64,000 nucleotides of DNA. It comes from Anisakis pegreffii (lineage: Eukaryota; Nematoda; Chromadorea; Rhabditida; Anisakidae). The stretch spans positions 62,001 through 126,000 of the forward strand of contig JAPYMA010003004.1 in NCBI GenBank assembly GCA_035041965.1, written 5' to 3'. Made by a program: the position numbers and the translations under genes. Positions 15,001 to 25,500 of this stretch are shown here, piece by piece (position 1 is the first letter of the stretch; every line of letters begins with the position of its first letter). The notes beneath the pieces were generated by a model that searched no databases, had not been told where the DNA came from, and saw nothing but the letters and a program-made list of their open reading frames with translations.

Positions 15001-18000
15001 GTGATGGTGGATCATCATGCATTATCGGTCGTTGTGTATGTCCTCCTGGATATGTGCCTGAGTTAGTTTAACGATTCACTTCCTTAAATTAGAAATCGAT
15101 GCAAACGTCTATTCACTTCGCTCAATTGCAACATTCGTCAAATGAATATTTTTCATGTGATCATTGATACCATCTATTTGATTGGTATCATTGGTACCTT
15201 CTCAGTTTCGTATTATCTACTGGTTAGTTGATATCATCTATGCGGTAGATCATCCAAGATATGATTTTGGATTCTTGGTTGACTATGATAGAAACGAATT
15301 CTCGGATGATATCAATTATTACCACTCGCTATATGAAAGGATGATATCCGCAGTGTGTTGAAAACTTCTAAAATCAATGAAGTGATGAAACCGTCGGTTA
15401 TTCGTGGCATTTTTTAAATTGATACGGTCACAGAATTGGGTAAAGAACAACAGGGATCTTACACGGTTCTTGAACATTTTCAGTGACGGAAGGACGAGTT
15501 GTATCAACATTCTGTTGGAGCCGTTACCTCATGAAAGAGCATCTCATCCCGGTCAAAGCTGTTTGCAAACGAATAAGTGTGATGGTGGAGCAAAATGTGT
15601 TGATGGCATTTGTTTATGCCCGGTCAATTCCTATCAGTCTTACAATAAGTGCATTAAGGATGATCCATTCAAGCCCATTTGTACGTATTTTGAATGAATT
15701 TCACATAGTCTGTTCGCATTTATCAGTTTCCCAAAGCGGTTTATTTATCAGAATGAAACGGTACATCAGGGCTTGCCTTGCAATACGTTCTGTAACTTGA
15801 ACATATTAATGTGTGCCGCGAGGAATGTACGTTGACAGTAAATCCCGCGAGCATGCAACAATAGTGCATTATTGCCGAGTTGTATGATTTCAGTGTACCC
15901 TGGTTCACGATGCAACATCACCGATAAATGTCAGCTGAATTCGAAATGCTTAAACGGTTCTTGTGTATGCCCTGAGCAATTTGATACCAGTGCCAGTGGT
16001 TTCTGTACTAATGCTACATCAAAAACCATCAAGAAAGGTCAGCCGGATAGATTACGTGAGAATCATGTCAGGTTCAAGCTGTGAAGTTGATAATTTTGCT
16101 GACGATTGAAGGTCTGGCTGGATCGCACTGCTCAGTGAATTCATCGTGTGCCTCTAGCACACTTTTGTGTTCTTCATCAGAGCATTGTATTTGTTCTGAT
16201 GGCTTCATCGGTGATGGACACGGCGATTGCTCGAAAATTGCAAAACCGTTTGCTCGGTCTAGTTCTTTACCACAGTTTACGGAAGGTAACCTTAGTGTGC
16301 CGTTTCATTTCATTATTCTTATAGCAAAATCCAACTCATGAACGTGCATCACTGTTGCGTTATCGAAACGGTAAAACAGATATTAAAAGAAAGAGAACAT
16401 TTTATTGCTATGATTAGAAATAAATCGATGCAGGTGTTACCTGTTATCAGATCTTCAATTCGTGAATCTAACTCATGTTGCAGATTCTCATTAAGCTAAC
16501 TTACATGCTCTCACTGTGATTCTTAATACACCGAATAAGTATAATTTCACAGAACTTTTATGCAGTGTTATATGCGATTTGATTGCATGCTCGACTAACA
16601 TGAGAAAACAAATTCCATAACTATAACAACTAATGTCGTAATAACCGATTGTTCAGTATGTTTTATGTTAGCATCGATTCTGAAGCAAATAACAACGAAT
16701 TATTTCATTGTATGTTCAGTGTTACCTGGTGAGTCGTGCATGAACGGTGAGAAATGCATTGGTGGTTCAACGTGTGTGTTTGGTAAGTGTGCATGTAGGT
16801 CGGGTATAGCAAGAAGAGGTTTGATGTGTCATTCTGAAATACATCCATTCAAACGTTCTTTGTCAGACCGACATTCGAACAGAATGCATCGATTCAATGG
16901 CGTCAGATCACATCAGCGTCATACAATGACCACAGCATGTCCATCAGATGGCTCATGTCAACTGCCTGATTGCTACTGCTCAAGGTCTGATCTTTATGAT
17001 TATCACTCACTATTTGGTTGAACAACCGTAAGTCTACTAAAGTCAAATAATGTGAAATCATTGAAACAGGTCATTCAGTAATAAACTCACATTGAGAAAG
17101 ACACAACTCGTTATCGGTTGAAAGTTTATGCTGATTTTGCATTATACGTCTTTTTCTCGGACGAACAACCCTCAGGAATTAGCTTTTTTTCTCGGAATCT
17201 CATTTCAAAGTACCAATAATGGGTGCATCATATGACAATTCTGTTCATTCCTAATGATGTTTTGTAGGACAGGAATGGAGATTCCAGGTGGTTATAATGC
17301 ATCTGAAATACCGCAGATGGTTGTACTTACATTTGAAGGCGCTGTCACAGATCGCATAATTCAAATGTACAAATCGCTTTTCACTGGCCGCTTTAGGTAT
17401 AAATGCGGGATTGATTTTCTTTTGCTTCCGTAACTGTCGTCGTTATTGCGAACATAGTGACCCAATAGCTGATGATGTATTGGAAATTTCTCGCAGTCGT
17501 TAGAATACTCCTTCTGTTTGAATATTTCTCGATATCGCACTGAATTTTATTGCTAAATTGCTACCGCTTTCAAGCAGGGTTATATCATCCGATAGTTTCA
17601 TTCAAGTTTACTACAAACATTGAATAGTGATGTTGATCTACTTCGAACGGACGGTCACAAACTTTCTTTGCAGAAATCCAAACGGATGCCCAATTCAGGC
17701 AACATTCTTCATAACCCATGAGTGGAACAACTACGATCAATCGCAGTGGTTGATGAGCACTGGACATGAAATTGGTGTTTCGTCTATGACGTTGGTGTTT
17801 TTTTTAGTTTTATCACTTGAAACTGAGAAAGCGATTCAAAGAGTGGCTTTAAAAATTTTCACTTGCACTAGTTATTATGTCGAACATTCCAAAATTGAAA
17901 CTGAAATATATCAATTGAAGAGGTGATGTACTAAACCAAACATCGAAGCAGCGATGGCATGCTGAAATGAATGGTATGCGTGAGGCATTAGGATTGTTCA

Positions 18001-19411
18001 GTTATGTTCCGGTTAATGAAATTATCGGTTTACGTGCACCACGGCATCAGCTCGGAGGTTATCATTCATTTCTCATTGTATAAAAACTTTGTCATGTTTA
18101 CAACATCAATATTTTGATCATATTTTAACTGTCCTTTAACTTATTAGCAAAATGTGGAAATGAAGAAGCGAAAATGAGAGATTTCACAGTTGACACATTA
18201 TCATCACTTAATAACTTCAATCAACTTCTTTGTTCATTAAGGTGATAATCAGTTTTCGACAATGTTATCGTCCGATTTCAAATACGACAGTACAACAAGT
18301 TTTTCGGGTGGTCCGTATTGGCCTCAAACGCTCGATTATAAATTAGCCTGGGAATGTTCAGAAAATGGATGCCCTCAAAAACCATATCCTGGCTTATGGG
18401 AACTTCCAATTAGTCCATTAAAGAGACCAGATTCTGGTGATGAATCCACAACGGTTAAAGATATGGTAAAAGTGAGTCAATTCGATGCATATTGCCTGAC
18501 TGATCTATGCTCATTCATTCAATTCTTGATGACAGAGTAATTTGTTCAAAATGTTATACATCTTAATGAAAATCTTTTTGAAGTCAAAGTTGAAGTGTTT
18601 TTTCTCGGAGTTATTCATTGCACTCTTGAAAGCATCGTTCAACTTTTTTTTGTTGTTGACTACCAACTGATAAATGTCACTTTCTATGGGTAACGCTTTG
18701 GTGAGGTTCATTATGTTTTTAGAGTGGTGACTCACCGAATGATATAGCCACCATGTTGGAGAAGAATTTTCGGCGTCATTACTACAATAATCGTGCACCG
18801 TTTGTTATCGCGATCGACTCGGATTATTTAACTTCGCTTCAAGATAATGCTGCTCTCAAGGCCCTTGAGATATTCATTGAACAGGTGCATAGGATAAACT
18901 CATAACCATCATCTGTATTGCACTCATCATCACGGATCTATTAAACGAATTAGACTTATTGATACTATAATTACTGATATTAGACTGAAACTGTTTACAG
19001 ATACTACAAAACCAAGATGTGTACGTCGTGAGTGCTTCACAAGCACTTCAGTGGTTACAACTGCCGACGAGATTGCAAAAAATTCCGAACTTTAAAGCAT
19101 GGCAATGCTCTAATCAATCCACAAATCGTGTTCAACCATGTGAAGTAGGTGTTTTATTGCTTTGAGTTTATATTACTGTGTATCTTTCCATTTGTTGTGC
19201 ATCTTTTCGATGCTTTCGAGAAGGCATCACTGACTAAAACATTTGAATTGATTAAAAACACTCAAAATATGTTTTACAGTATCCATCGATATGTACGTTA
19301 AGATGTGATCGTGATGAATTGCATTCCTTTCGAGTTTGTGGGTCATGCCCTCTCGCATATCCAAAAATTGGCGATCCAAGAGGTAGTGGAAATGTTATTA
19401 TGGTGAATTGA
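1..19411 (+). CDS. Giant EB-module protein with C-terminal chitin deacetylase-like domain (5' partial)
   Basis: Multi-exon gene entering from the left edge; the start codon is outside. Exons: 1-183, 2648-2824, 3125-3289, 3603-3734, 4400-4528, 4905-5131, 5352-5468, 5654-5714, 5896-6018, 6240-6323, 6532-6673, 7141-7334, 7631-7759, 7986-8149, 8230-8323, 8441-8566, 9106-9231, 9314-9445, 9884-10594, 10876-11001, 11800-11991, 12165-12674, 12730-12870, 12982-13073, 13351-13555, 13647-13811, 14025-14171, 14243-14391, 14629-14701, 14879-14920, 14965-15061, 15484-15680, 15894-16037, 16112-16285, 16720-16984, 17268-17396, 17674-17790, 17921-18057, 18242-18471, 18723-18884, 19001-19144, 19280-19411 (TGA). 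All phases join, giving about 2327 residues. About 30 six-Cys EB-type modules (pattern C..C..GG..C..G.C.C..G....G.C) precede a polysaccharide deacetylase-like domain. In C. elegans I recall this arrangement in the LGX-1/F48E3.8 chitin deacetylase-like proteins. The product is expected in extracellular or cuticular matrix. Weak points are the acceptor at 12729 and exons 29-30. Confidence 0.85.
2011..2185. repeat. Degenerate direct repeat in intron 1, period about 130 bp
   Basis: The stretch around 2011-2055 (cgaaaggtagctcggttaac ... cttgaggca) recurs in diverged form at 2142-2185 (tgaaaggtcgctgggtcaaa ... cctgaggca). Related GTCYGAAAC words lie just upstream. It sits in the 2.4 kb first visible intron. 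Confidence 0.5.
4222..4250. repeat. Short perfect inverted repeat in intron
   Basis: CGTAAAGGT at 4222-4230 and ACCTTTACG at 4242-4250 are exact reverse complements separated by 11 bases, so a small hairpin can form in the intron between exons 4 and 5. No function is evident. Confidence 0.5.
4637..4749. repeat. 14-bp perfect inverted repeat flanking an AT-rich core
   Basis: TAAAAGTAAACTTT at 4637-4650 and its exact reverse complement at 4736-4749 enclose about 85 bp of A-rich DNA in an intron. It resembles the ends of a very small MITE-like element, but no target-site duplication was confirmed. Confidence 0.45.
9884..10594 (+). other. Long Ser/Thr/Gln-rich linker ending in one EB module (exon 19)
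   Basis: This 711-bp exon is much larger than its neighbours of 90-230 bp. About the first 185 residues are Cys-free and rich in Ser, Thr, Gln, Asn and His, so probably disordered and a candidate for O-glycosylation. A single EB module (C-R-D-D-R-D-C-S-G-G...) follows. The exon starts after the acceptor ending at 9883; both flanking introns are phase 1. An upstream hydrophobic stretch (9800-9880) is in the same frame but lies in the intron. Confidence 0.75.
12165..12674 (+). other. EB module followed by Pro/Asn/His-rich linker (exon 22)
   Basis: The exon begins with one EB module (GDQLKNCTSNQGVCSGG...) and continues into about 130 Cys-free residues rich in Pro, Asn, Ser, Phe and His. This is a second flexible spacer within the EB array. 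It ends at a GTGAGT donor in phase 1. Confidence 0.75.
12730..16285 (+). other. EB-module array, C-terminal block (exons 23-34)
   Basis: Further EB modules, most on single exons, with two very small linker exons (14629-14701 and the 42-bp 14879-14920). Exon 23 lacks the first two cysteines (see the 20-bp repeat). Exon 34 (16112-16285) departs from the EB pattern: its C-I-C-S-D-G-F-I-G-D-G-H-G-D-C stretch is like an EGF domain. Introns are mostly phase 1. Confidence 0.7.
12766..12801. repeat. 20-bp tandem direct repeat inside exon 23
   Basis: The 16 bases AATTTGATATGCACTA occur at 12766-12781 and again at 12786-12801, an offset of 20 bases. Because 20 is not a multiple of three, the duplication shifts frame relative to a single-copy ancestor. 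It coincides with an EB module that lacks its first two cysteines. Confidence 0.75.
16930..19411 (+). other. Chitin/polysaccharide deacetylase-like domain, probably catalytically dead
   Basis: Starts with the Cys-rich lead-in CPSDGSCQLPDCYCSR, which matches the lead-in of animal chitin deacetylases. It continues through GMEIPGGY, ATFFITHEW, STGHEIG, WHAEMNGMREALG, IIGLRAP, PYPGLWELPI, NNRAPF, DVYVVSASQALQW and a closing six-Cys tail. The fold is clearly that of family CE4 animal deacetylases. The key residues are not there: motif 1 reads TFEG where TFDD is expected; the H-S/T-x-x-H metal motif reads SSMTG; the R-x-P-Y motif reads RAPR; and the Leu-His motif reads AIDSDYL. This follows from exons 36-42, whose phases all join. 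A binding or scaffold role is inferred. Confidence 0.8.
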
Positions 19412-22400
19412 TGATAACAAATCGAAAGCGATAGCGATTTGTTGTTATATACTTGTTTGTTCAATGTATATTAGCTTATTGTGAAATACGGAGTGGATTT
19501 GAGAAAGAGTTTGGTAATAGCATTACCATTGGCAAACTGATCGTCGAAAGTTGCTTTTTTTATCAGTCAGACTGAACTTACGCAGTTATTGGTCCTGAAA
19601 CATTATCTTACCCTATATATAATACTTCGTTTAGGGACAACTTCACAATTAATTTTTATTGGATTCTTGTTTATATTTTTTTCAATCAGTGTTTCTCATG
19701 CTTTCGCTTTTATTGCTCTCTTCCCCCTCTTCTGGCTTTAAGGCACTCTTCAGGACCCTTTGATCACAAGACAGGACGTTAATCTTTTTTCTGAAAACTT
19801 TTTTGGTTGTCATCCCTCTGCTGTCTCCAGCAGTCTATCGTTTGCAAGCGATCTGTCAGAGGGAAATCAGAATACTAATCTAGTTATTAGAAAGTCTTCT
19901 GTGATGGATGCGATGTGATCACATTCCCCTTTGGTCGAATTAAATTATTTTAGAAACATAGTTGAATAATTACTCCAGAAATACGAAAAACAAAACCAGC
20001 CAATATTAATTCTCCGCAATTTTTTTTCTTCATAAATTCCCCTTCCCGGCCCAAGTGAGAGCTAATCTAGCAATCAGTGCGTCCTCATTCGAAATTCATT
20101 TATTGAACTGAACTTGGAGAAATTGACAACTTTACAACATTTCTATGCTCAAAGCTAAACTCTACACGAGAGTTTCTCGCCTTTACAATAGATTTATTGT
20201 TAAGTATTCGCTTAGGAATGTTGTCGCTTATTTTTGGTCAGTCCCAAACGAGAATATATTCAGAAGAAAGAGCTTTGAAGTGTGTGCGGTGTAGTGATGA
20301 ATTGTTTGTTGCGTAGATTTAGATGAATCAAAATAATGCAGTGAAATATGAAAAGATTACGGAAAGATAAAGGATGAGACCTGTTGCGTTAGAGATTGAT
20401 TGATTACGTAGCTTTAGCGTTTATCTCAGTAAATTGCCTCAGAAACGTCGAATAACCCAAAGCATCCCAAATGAATGATATTCATTTCCAGTGTTGCTCA
20501 TAGATGGTTATTTTTGAATAAATGAACGATGTTGTTATGCATTTCGCATCTTTGAAACGACTTCGTTCATGCCACAAAACTCAATCAAAAATTCCTCCAT
20601 TCTACTTGAATAGACACATCCATATCCGATAATATCAGTATGCTTCATATGAATACAAATTGAATTTCGGATTCTCAAGCAGTCGAAATCAGCGGCTGTG
20701 ACTAAACGCGGATTTTACATTTTTTGATATTTTTATAACTAAATGAGGTAATTCAACATGAAATATCAATTGCAACAAATATTGAGAATTAAATCAATGA
20801 TTTTTGTATAACATAAAATCGATAATAATTTAGAGTTCTCATTGAATGAAATGGTGAAGAGGTGGAAAAGTGGTTCATTGAATACTTTTATCGCCTTAAA
20901 TAGCTTCATCGACTTTCAGAGCTGTCATCAGTGAGAATTTGAATTGAACGATTCTTTTAAAGAAATATTTCAATGATCTGAAACGATCTTCACTTTCCCG
21001 ACCTTTTCTACCATGTTCATTCACTTCATCTATACAAACTGCCATTCCGGTCTGCATCTTTCCTACATTTTTATTCTCATTTTTGAATATATCTCTTGAA
21101 ATGAATTTTGCTTTCGTTCAGTCCGAATGGAATTATGTAAAATTGATGTGTGAAAATAAATTCATTGATGACAACGACGATGTTAATGTTGGACATTTTT
21201 ATTCTTAATTGTCAATGGATTAAACATGTTTCTATAACGAATATGTTTATATAAAAATCATAAATGCTGAAAACTGTCACATTATATGCACTACAACACT
21301 AAACAAATAAGATTCAGGTAAAAAAACATGGATCGACTTAAGTGAACATTAAAGTATTGGTTTTGTATTAAATCAAAACATGAAACCTTCTGATTGCTGT
21401 TGAATTTTTTTCAAACCACTCACGAATACTTCACATCATATGACCACACATCGCAACATATAAAGAACTAAATCCATCTTTAACCAGAGACTGTTTTTTT
21501 TTCAATTACCGATTTTTTCGTAAAAACTACACATCTGCGTAATTCACATCTACAGACTGACTAACTGACTGCTTTCACTGGCACTGGCAGCTTGTTGTGA
21601 AGATATTCGTGAAGGAAAACAATTTTTGCGTTATAAAATGTAAACATAAATTTCAAATATTGTAACTAAAAACCATACAGTATTAACATACAATAATTGA
21701 TGGCAAGTAATGGCATAACAAGGCTTTTATTTACGTGCATTCTTGTGGTATACATGAATTTGATGCTCGTTTAGCAGAGCTGCCCTCCGACCGACTGCAA
21801 ACTGGGAAGAGGTTCGATGATTTCGAATCAATACTTTTTACTTCCTGTTATTACTTTTATTACTTCTCGACCTTGGGCGATAGCAAACTAATCAAAATGA
21901 TTATTATTCTTCATCACCTTGAAAGGTTTAACAATTCGTGAATTTTATTAAATACATATTGTTTGCTGACAAATTTTTCAGCTGATTAATATTACTTCTT
22001 CGTGCAACGCTCAAAATGCTTATTGTTAGGATCGACAAATTGAATCATTGATTGATGGTAGATCACAATAATGGGATCGACTTAGTGCCTGAAAACGCGA
22101 AACTTTGAAGGTGTTGATGGCTGGACTTTGAGGAAGTCAGGAAGATTCAGACATTCGGAATTGTTTTCGTGCCTGAAATTAATCAACAGCATTAAAACAA
22201 CTATTAATGCAGGACAACTTTCATTGCCATTCACCCTTCACAACGAAAAAATGAATCAGAATTAAAGATGAATGCCGCCTAATCTCGATTTGCCCAGTTA
22301 TCGTGGAGGTGAATAATGGAATTTCGATGATCACTTTAAACTTTAATTAGAATTACGCGATGTGCACAAATTTTGGAACATGAATCCTCTGAAATGTAAT

Positions 22401-22580
22401 CAGTGATTTCGAGTAAAAATCGAAAATTATTATCATCAAGAATTGTGTGATCTTATCACTAAAAATATTACACATCCTTCAAATGTTATTTCGTCGCTGG
22501 TTCGTATTGAAATAAGACTGGTAGAATATTGAATTAAAAAGTTGAATAAAATTTAAATGAACTTAAATGAGGTCTAAAAG
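19412..22580. other. Convergent intergenic region, no gene seen
   Basis: About 3.2 kb between the stop of the plus-strand EB gene and the stop of the minus-strand SCHIP1-like gene. It should hold both 3' UTRs. Only short open frames without family resemblance or splice logic are present, and I saw no tRNA-like structure. Confidence 0.6.
19414..19448 (+). other. Hairpin immediately after the stop codon of the EB/deacetylase gene
   Basis: ATAACAAATCG (19414-19424) faces CGATTTGTTGTTAT (19435-19448) over a 10-base loop, giving a 9-bp perfect stem that extends past a bulge. It lies just after TGA at 19409-19411, so it would be in the 3' UTR. Confidence 0.4.
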
Positions 22581-25500
22581 TCACCGAATCATATCTTCAA
22601 TATCAACGAGCATCGAGTCCTGCTGCATATGCAGAGAGTCTCTCTCAACCAATAACCTCATTAGTTCTGCATTCTCCACTAAAATTTCATTTTATAAATT
22701 TATGAAGGCAACAAAGAGCAATTTCTAATTTCTTGCGCCCGCTACAGCTTGCAATCGTCGTCCTTAAGTGAAACAATAGTTGCGACTTTCTACTTGTGAT
22801 TAATTTAATAACCTAAAAAAGAATTTGTAAAGAATTGGCATAAATGTTGGAAACATGAGTTGAGCAGACCACAAGAATGAACCACGTCATTAGTTTAATA
22901 GTAGGGAAACTCGGATGGAATGATACGAGGATGAACGCAGACAACGATAATTATTGTTCAATTCAGCATTCAGCGAACGTCTCAATTAAAGTAAAATTTT
23001 CGAGTGAGTGAAAGATATCAGTTGATGAAACGATACTGACCATCGATTCGCTTGCTCAACTGATCGTAAATCTCCATCAATTGTCGACAGCTCATTTTTG
23101 AAAGTTGTATCCTGAAAAATTTATCGAATTTTTGCTGACATCAAATCATGTTTTACTTTGAAAAAGTGCAGAGTTCACGCGTTTATGGAATTTACTGAAA
23201 TTCAGCAGATTTCCTTCAATATATGAGAAGCGGTTGTTCAAATGAACATTTTCGAACAGATCTGCTAAAAGTTCGCCCATTTAAAAAAGCATCCATTAAG
23301 ATATTAACACTGAATGAATGCCATATGTGTGAGTTGATAAAAAATGGTCCAAACTACACAAATGCAAATTCTATGTGATTTGCTCAGAAATTACTGCGCT
23401 TGTAAACTGTAAAACATTCACTAGCAGAACTGCACGATAGGCAAAATAATCATCTCGTAAAATTTATTCGTTTGGTTGTCTTCGAACCGAAATAACGAAA
23501 CTGATCGCAAAGAAGAGTTTCGGTACAACAAAGTTCTAGAGTTTATTCTTTGATGTGAATGTATTGAAAGAATTGGGATGATTCTGATCCAAAAACCGAT
23601 TCAATTAGAGATAGGAGGCATTGAAACGGAATGCGATAAATGAAAATTGTTCGAGAATCGAATATCATAAATCTGATTTGTGTTCTCACCAACTGCATCA
23701 CCACAATACTTCCCAATGAATAATCAACTCAATTTCCGATGTAAAATGATTCGAAATTATTGAGAATTGTTACAGAAATTCCATCGATCAAAAAAAGAAG
23801 AAAGTGATCTAAATCAAACCTTGTTACTTTTTTGGGAAGTTTACTACTTCGAGGTGCATATAATTTTTCGAGTTCCATTTGCATCTTCGCAGTTTGCTTT
23901 GCCTTGGCAAGCATCAGTTTTGTTTCATTCTCCAGAACGAGTCGCCTTTCATCTGAAGAACATAAAATTGAAACAAATGACGAGATAAATGAAAGAATAT
24001 TTACTGTTTGTTCCCCTCAAATCGCAATTGTTTTGTATTTGCCGAACGTACAAATGATGCGAAAACGATGTTAAGGACAGTTTATGTCTATCTGAAATAA
24101 TTATGCACGAAAATAAAGCAGACAGTATGGAATGACCAACTTGGTTGATTCGAAGCGATTTGTTTTCGCAGTTGTGACGCATTCATTGAGGAACCATCGT
24201 GAACATGACCCCGTAGGTTTGGTGCTGATTTCGATTTCGGCACACCGAAGTCATCGTCCGATGATGAATCAGAATCCGCATCTTCATCATCTTCTATGTC
24301 GTTCATATAGCAGACCTTTAAATCTCTGCTTCATTTTCATACTTATAACAAATACAATGTTTAGGTTAATAATGACATTTCTACTTTATTTTTTTTAGTT
24401 AATTTTGATTAAAAGAAAAATTCATAAAGTGGGAAGAAGGCGAGGATAAATGCATATTGAATCATAAATTCATGTTGCTTCCATAATATAGTGATGAATT
24501 AACTGAAAATGTAACCGTAGAAGATTTCCGACTGAACGAAAAGAAAAAATTTATGATGAAAATTTCAAGCTGTTGAAAACATTTGAGATGAAATAAAATG
24601 AAAACAAACTTCAAATTCATCTGAAAACATGGTAGTCGAATTAACTGAGTGACATTGTTGTACAGAACGAAAATTTTGGAATGATACTAAAATTCACTGA
24701 AAGGAAATGATTCCGTTCCTGCTTTAAAAGTGCAAACACATGCTTACATATATTCAAACTAAACATTGCAATGCATTAGTCGGCGGCTGTCTGAAATTCT
24801 TCGCTGAGTGCACTCAGTATTCAGTATTACATATAAGCGCAGATAACTTATAATCTAAAGGATTTATTATAAAATAACATTCGACCGCAAACGATTCATG
24901 TAATGTGCGTGAACAAGTATTCGTTTCCATAAAAGGCACTTCTATTTAATCCTATGAACTCAATCATATCTACTCCATATTTTCATTGTTTTATGTAAAA
25001 AACTGAAAGCTCAAGAGTGTGATATTGCGTGATGTTAATCGTAAAAATCGTGAGTCGTACGCGAAACAATTGACTGATCAAACAACCTCATTTTGAAAGA
25101 GTGACTAGTTCGAGAACGTTAAAGATGATTTCTGACATTTAATGGTGAAAAAGTAACAAGTTTCATCGCCACTGAATTGAAATTTTGAATTAATCATAGC
25201 GATGACACAAATATTGAACCGTTTTGTATTGTCCATCTTCGTTAAGCGATCTTGCAGCAAGTAAACAAAGAGGCGGAAAAAATTGACTGATATGGTAACA
25301 ATGAAAAGTTCTGAATTTCTATTTTGTCTCAGGTGATATTTTGAGACCATCAGGACTATTGAATGATCAGTGCAAATAAATGAACATTGAGCAACAACAA
25401 TGGCGCAACTGATTTGTGAAATCAACTATGCAATACTCTATTTATCTAATCTGAGGTCATATCGCTATCAAGTTTTCAACTCGATCACAGTATAATGTGG

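Noticed and set aside
23767..24398. Several plus-strand frames of 70-90 codons
   Set aside because: They lie opposite SCHIP1-like exons and have no independent support.
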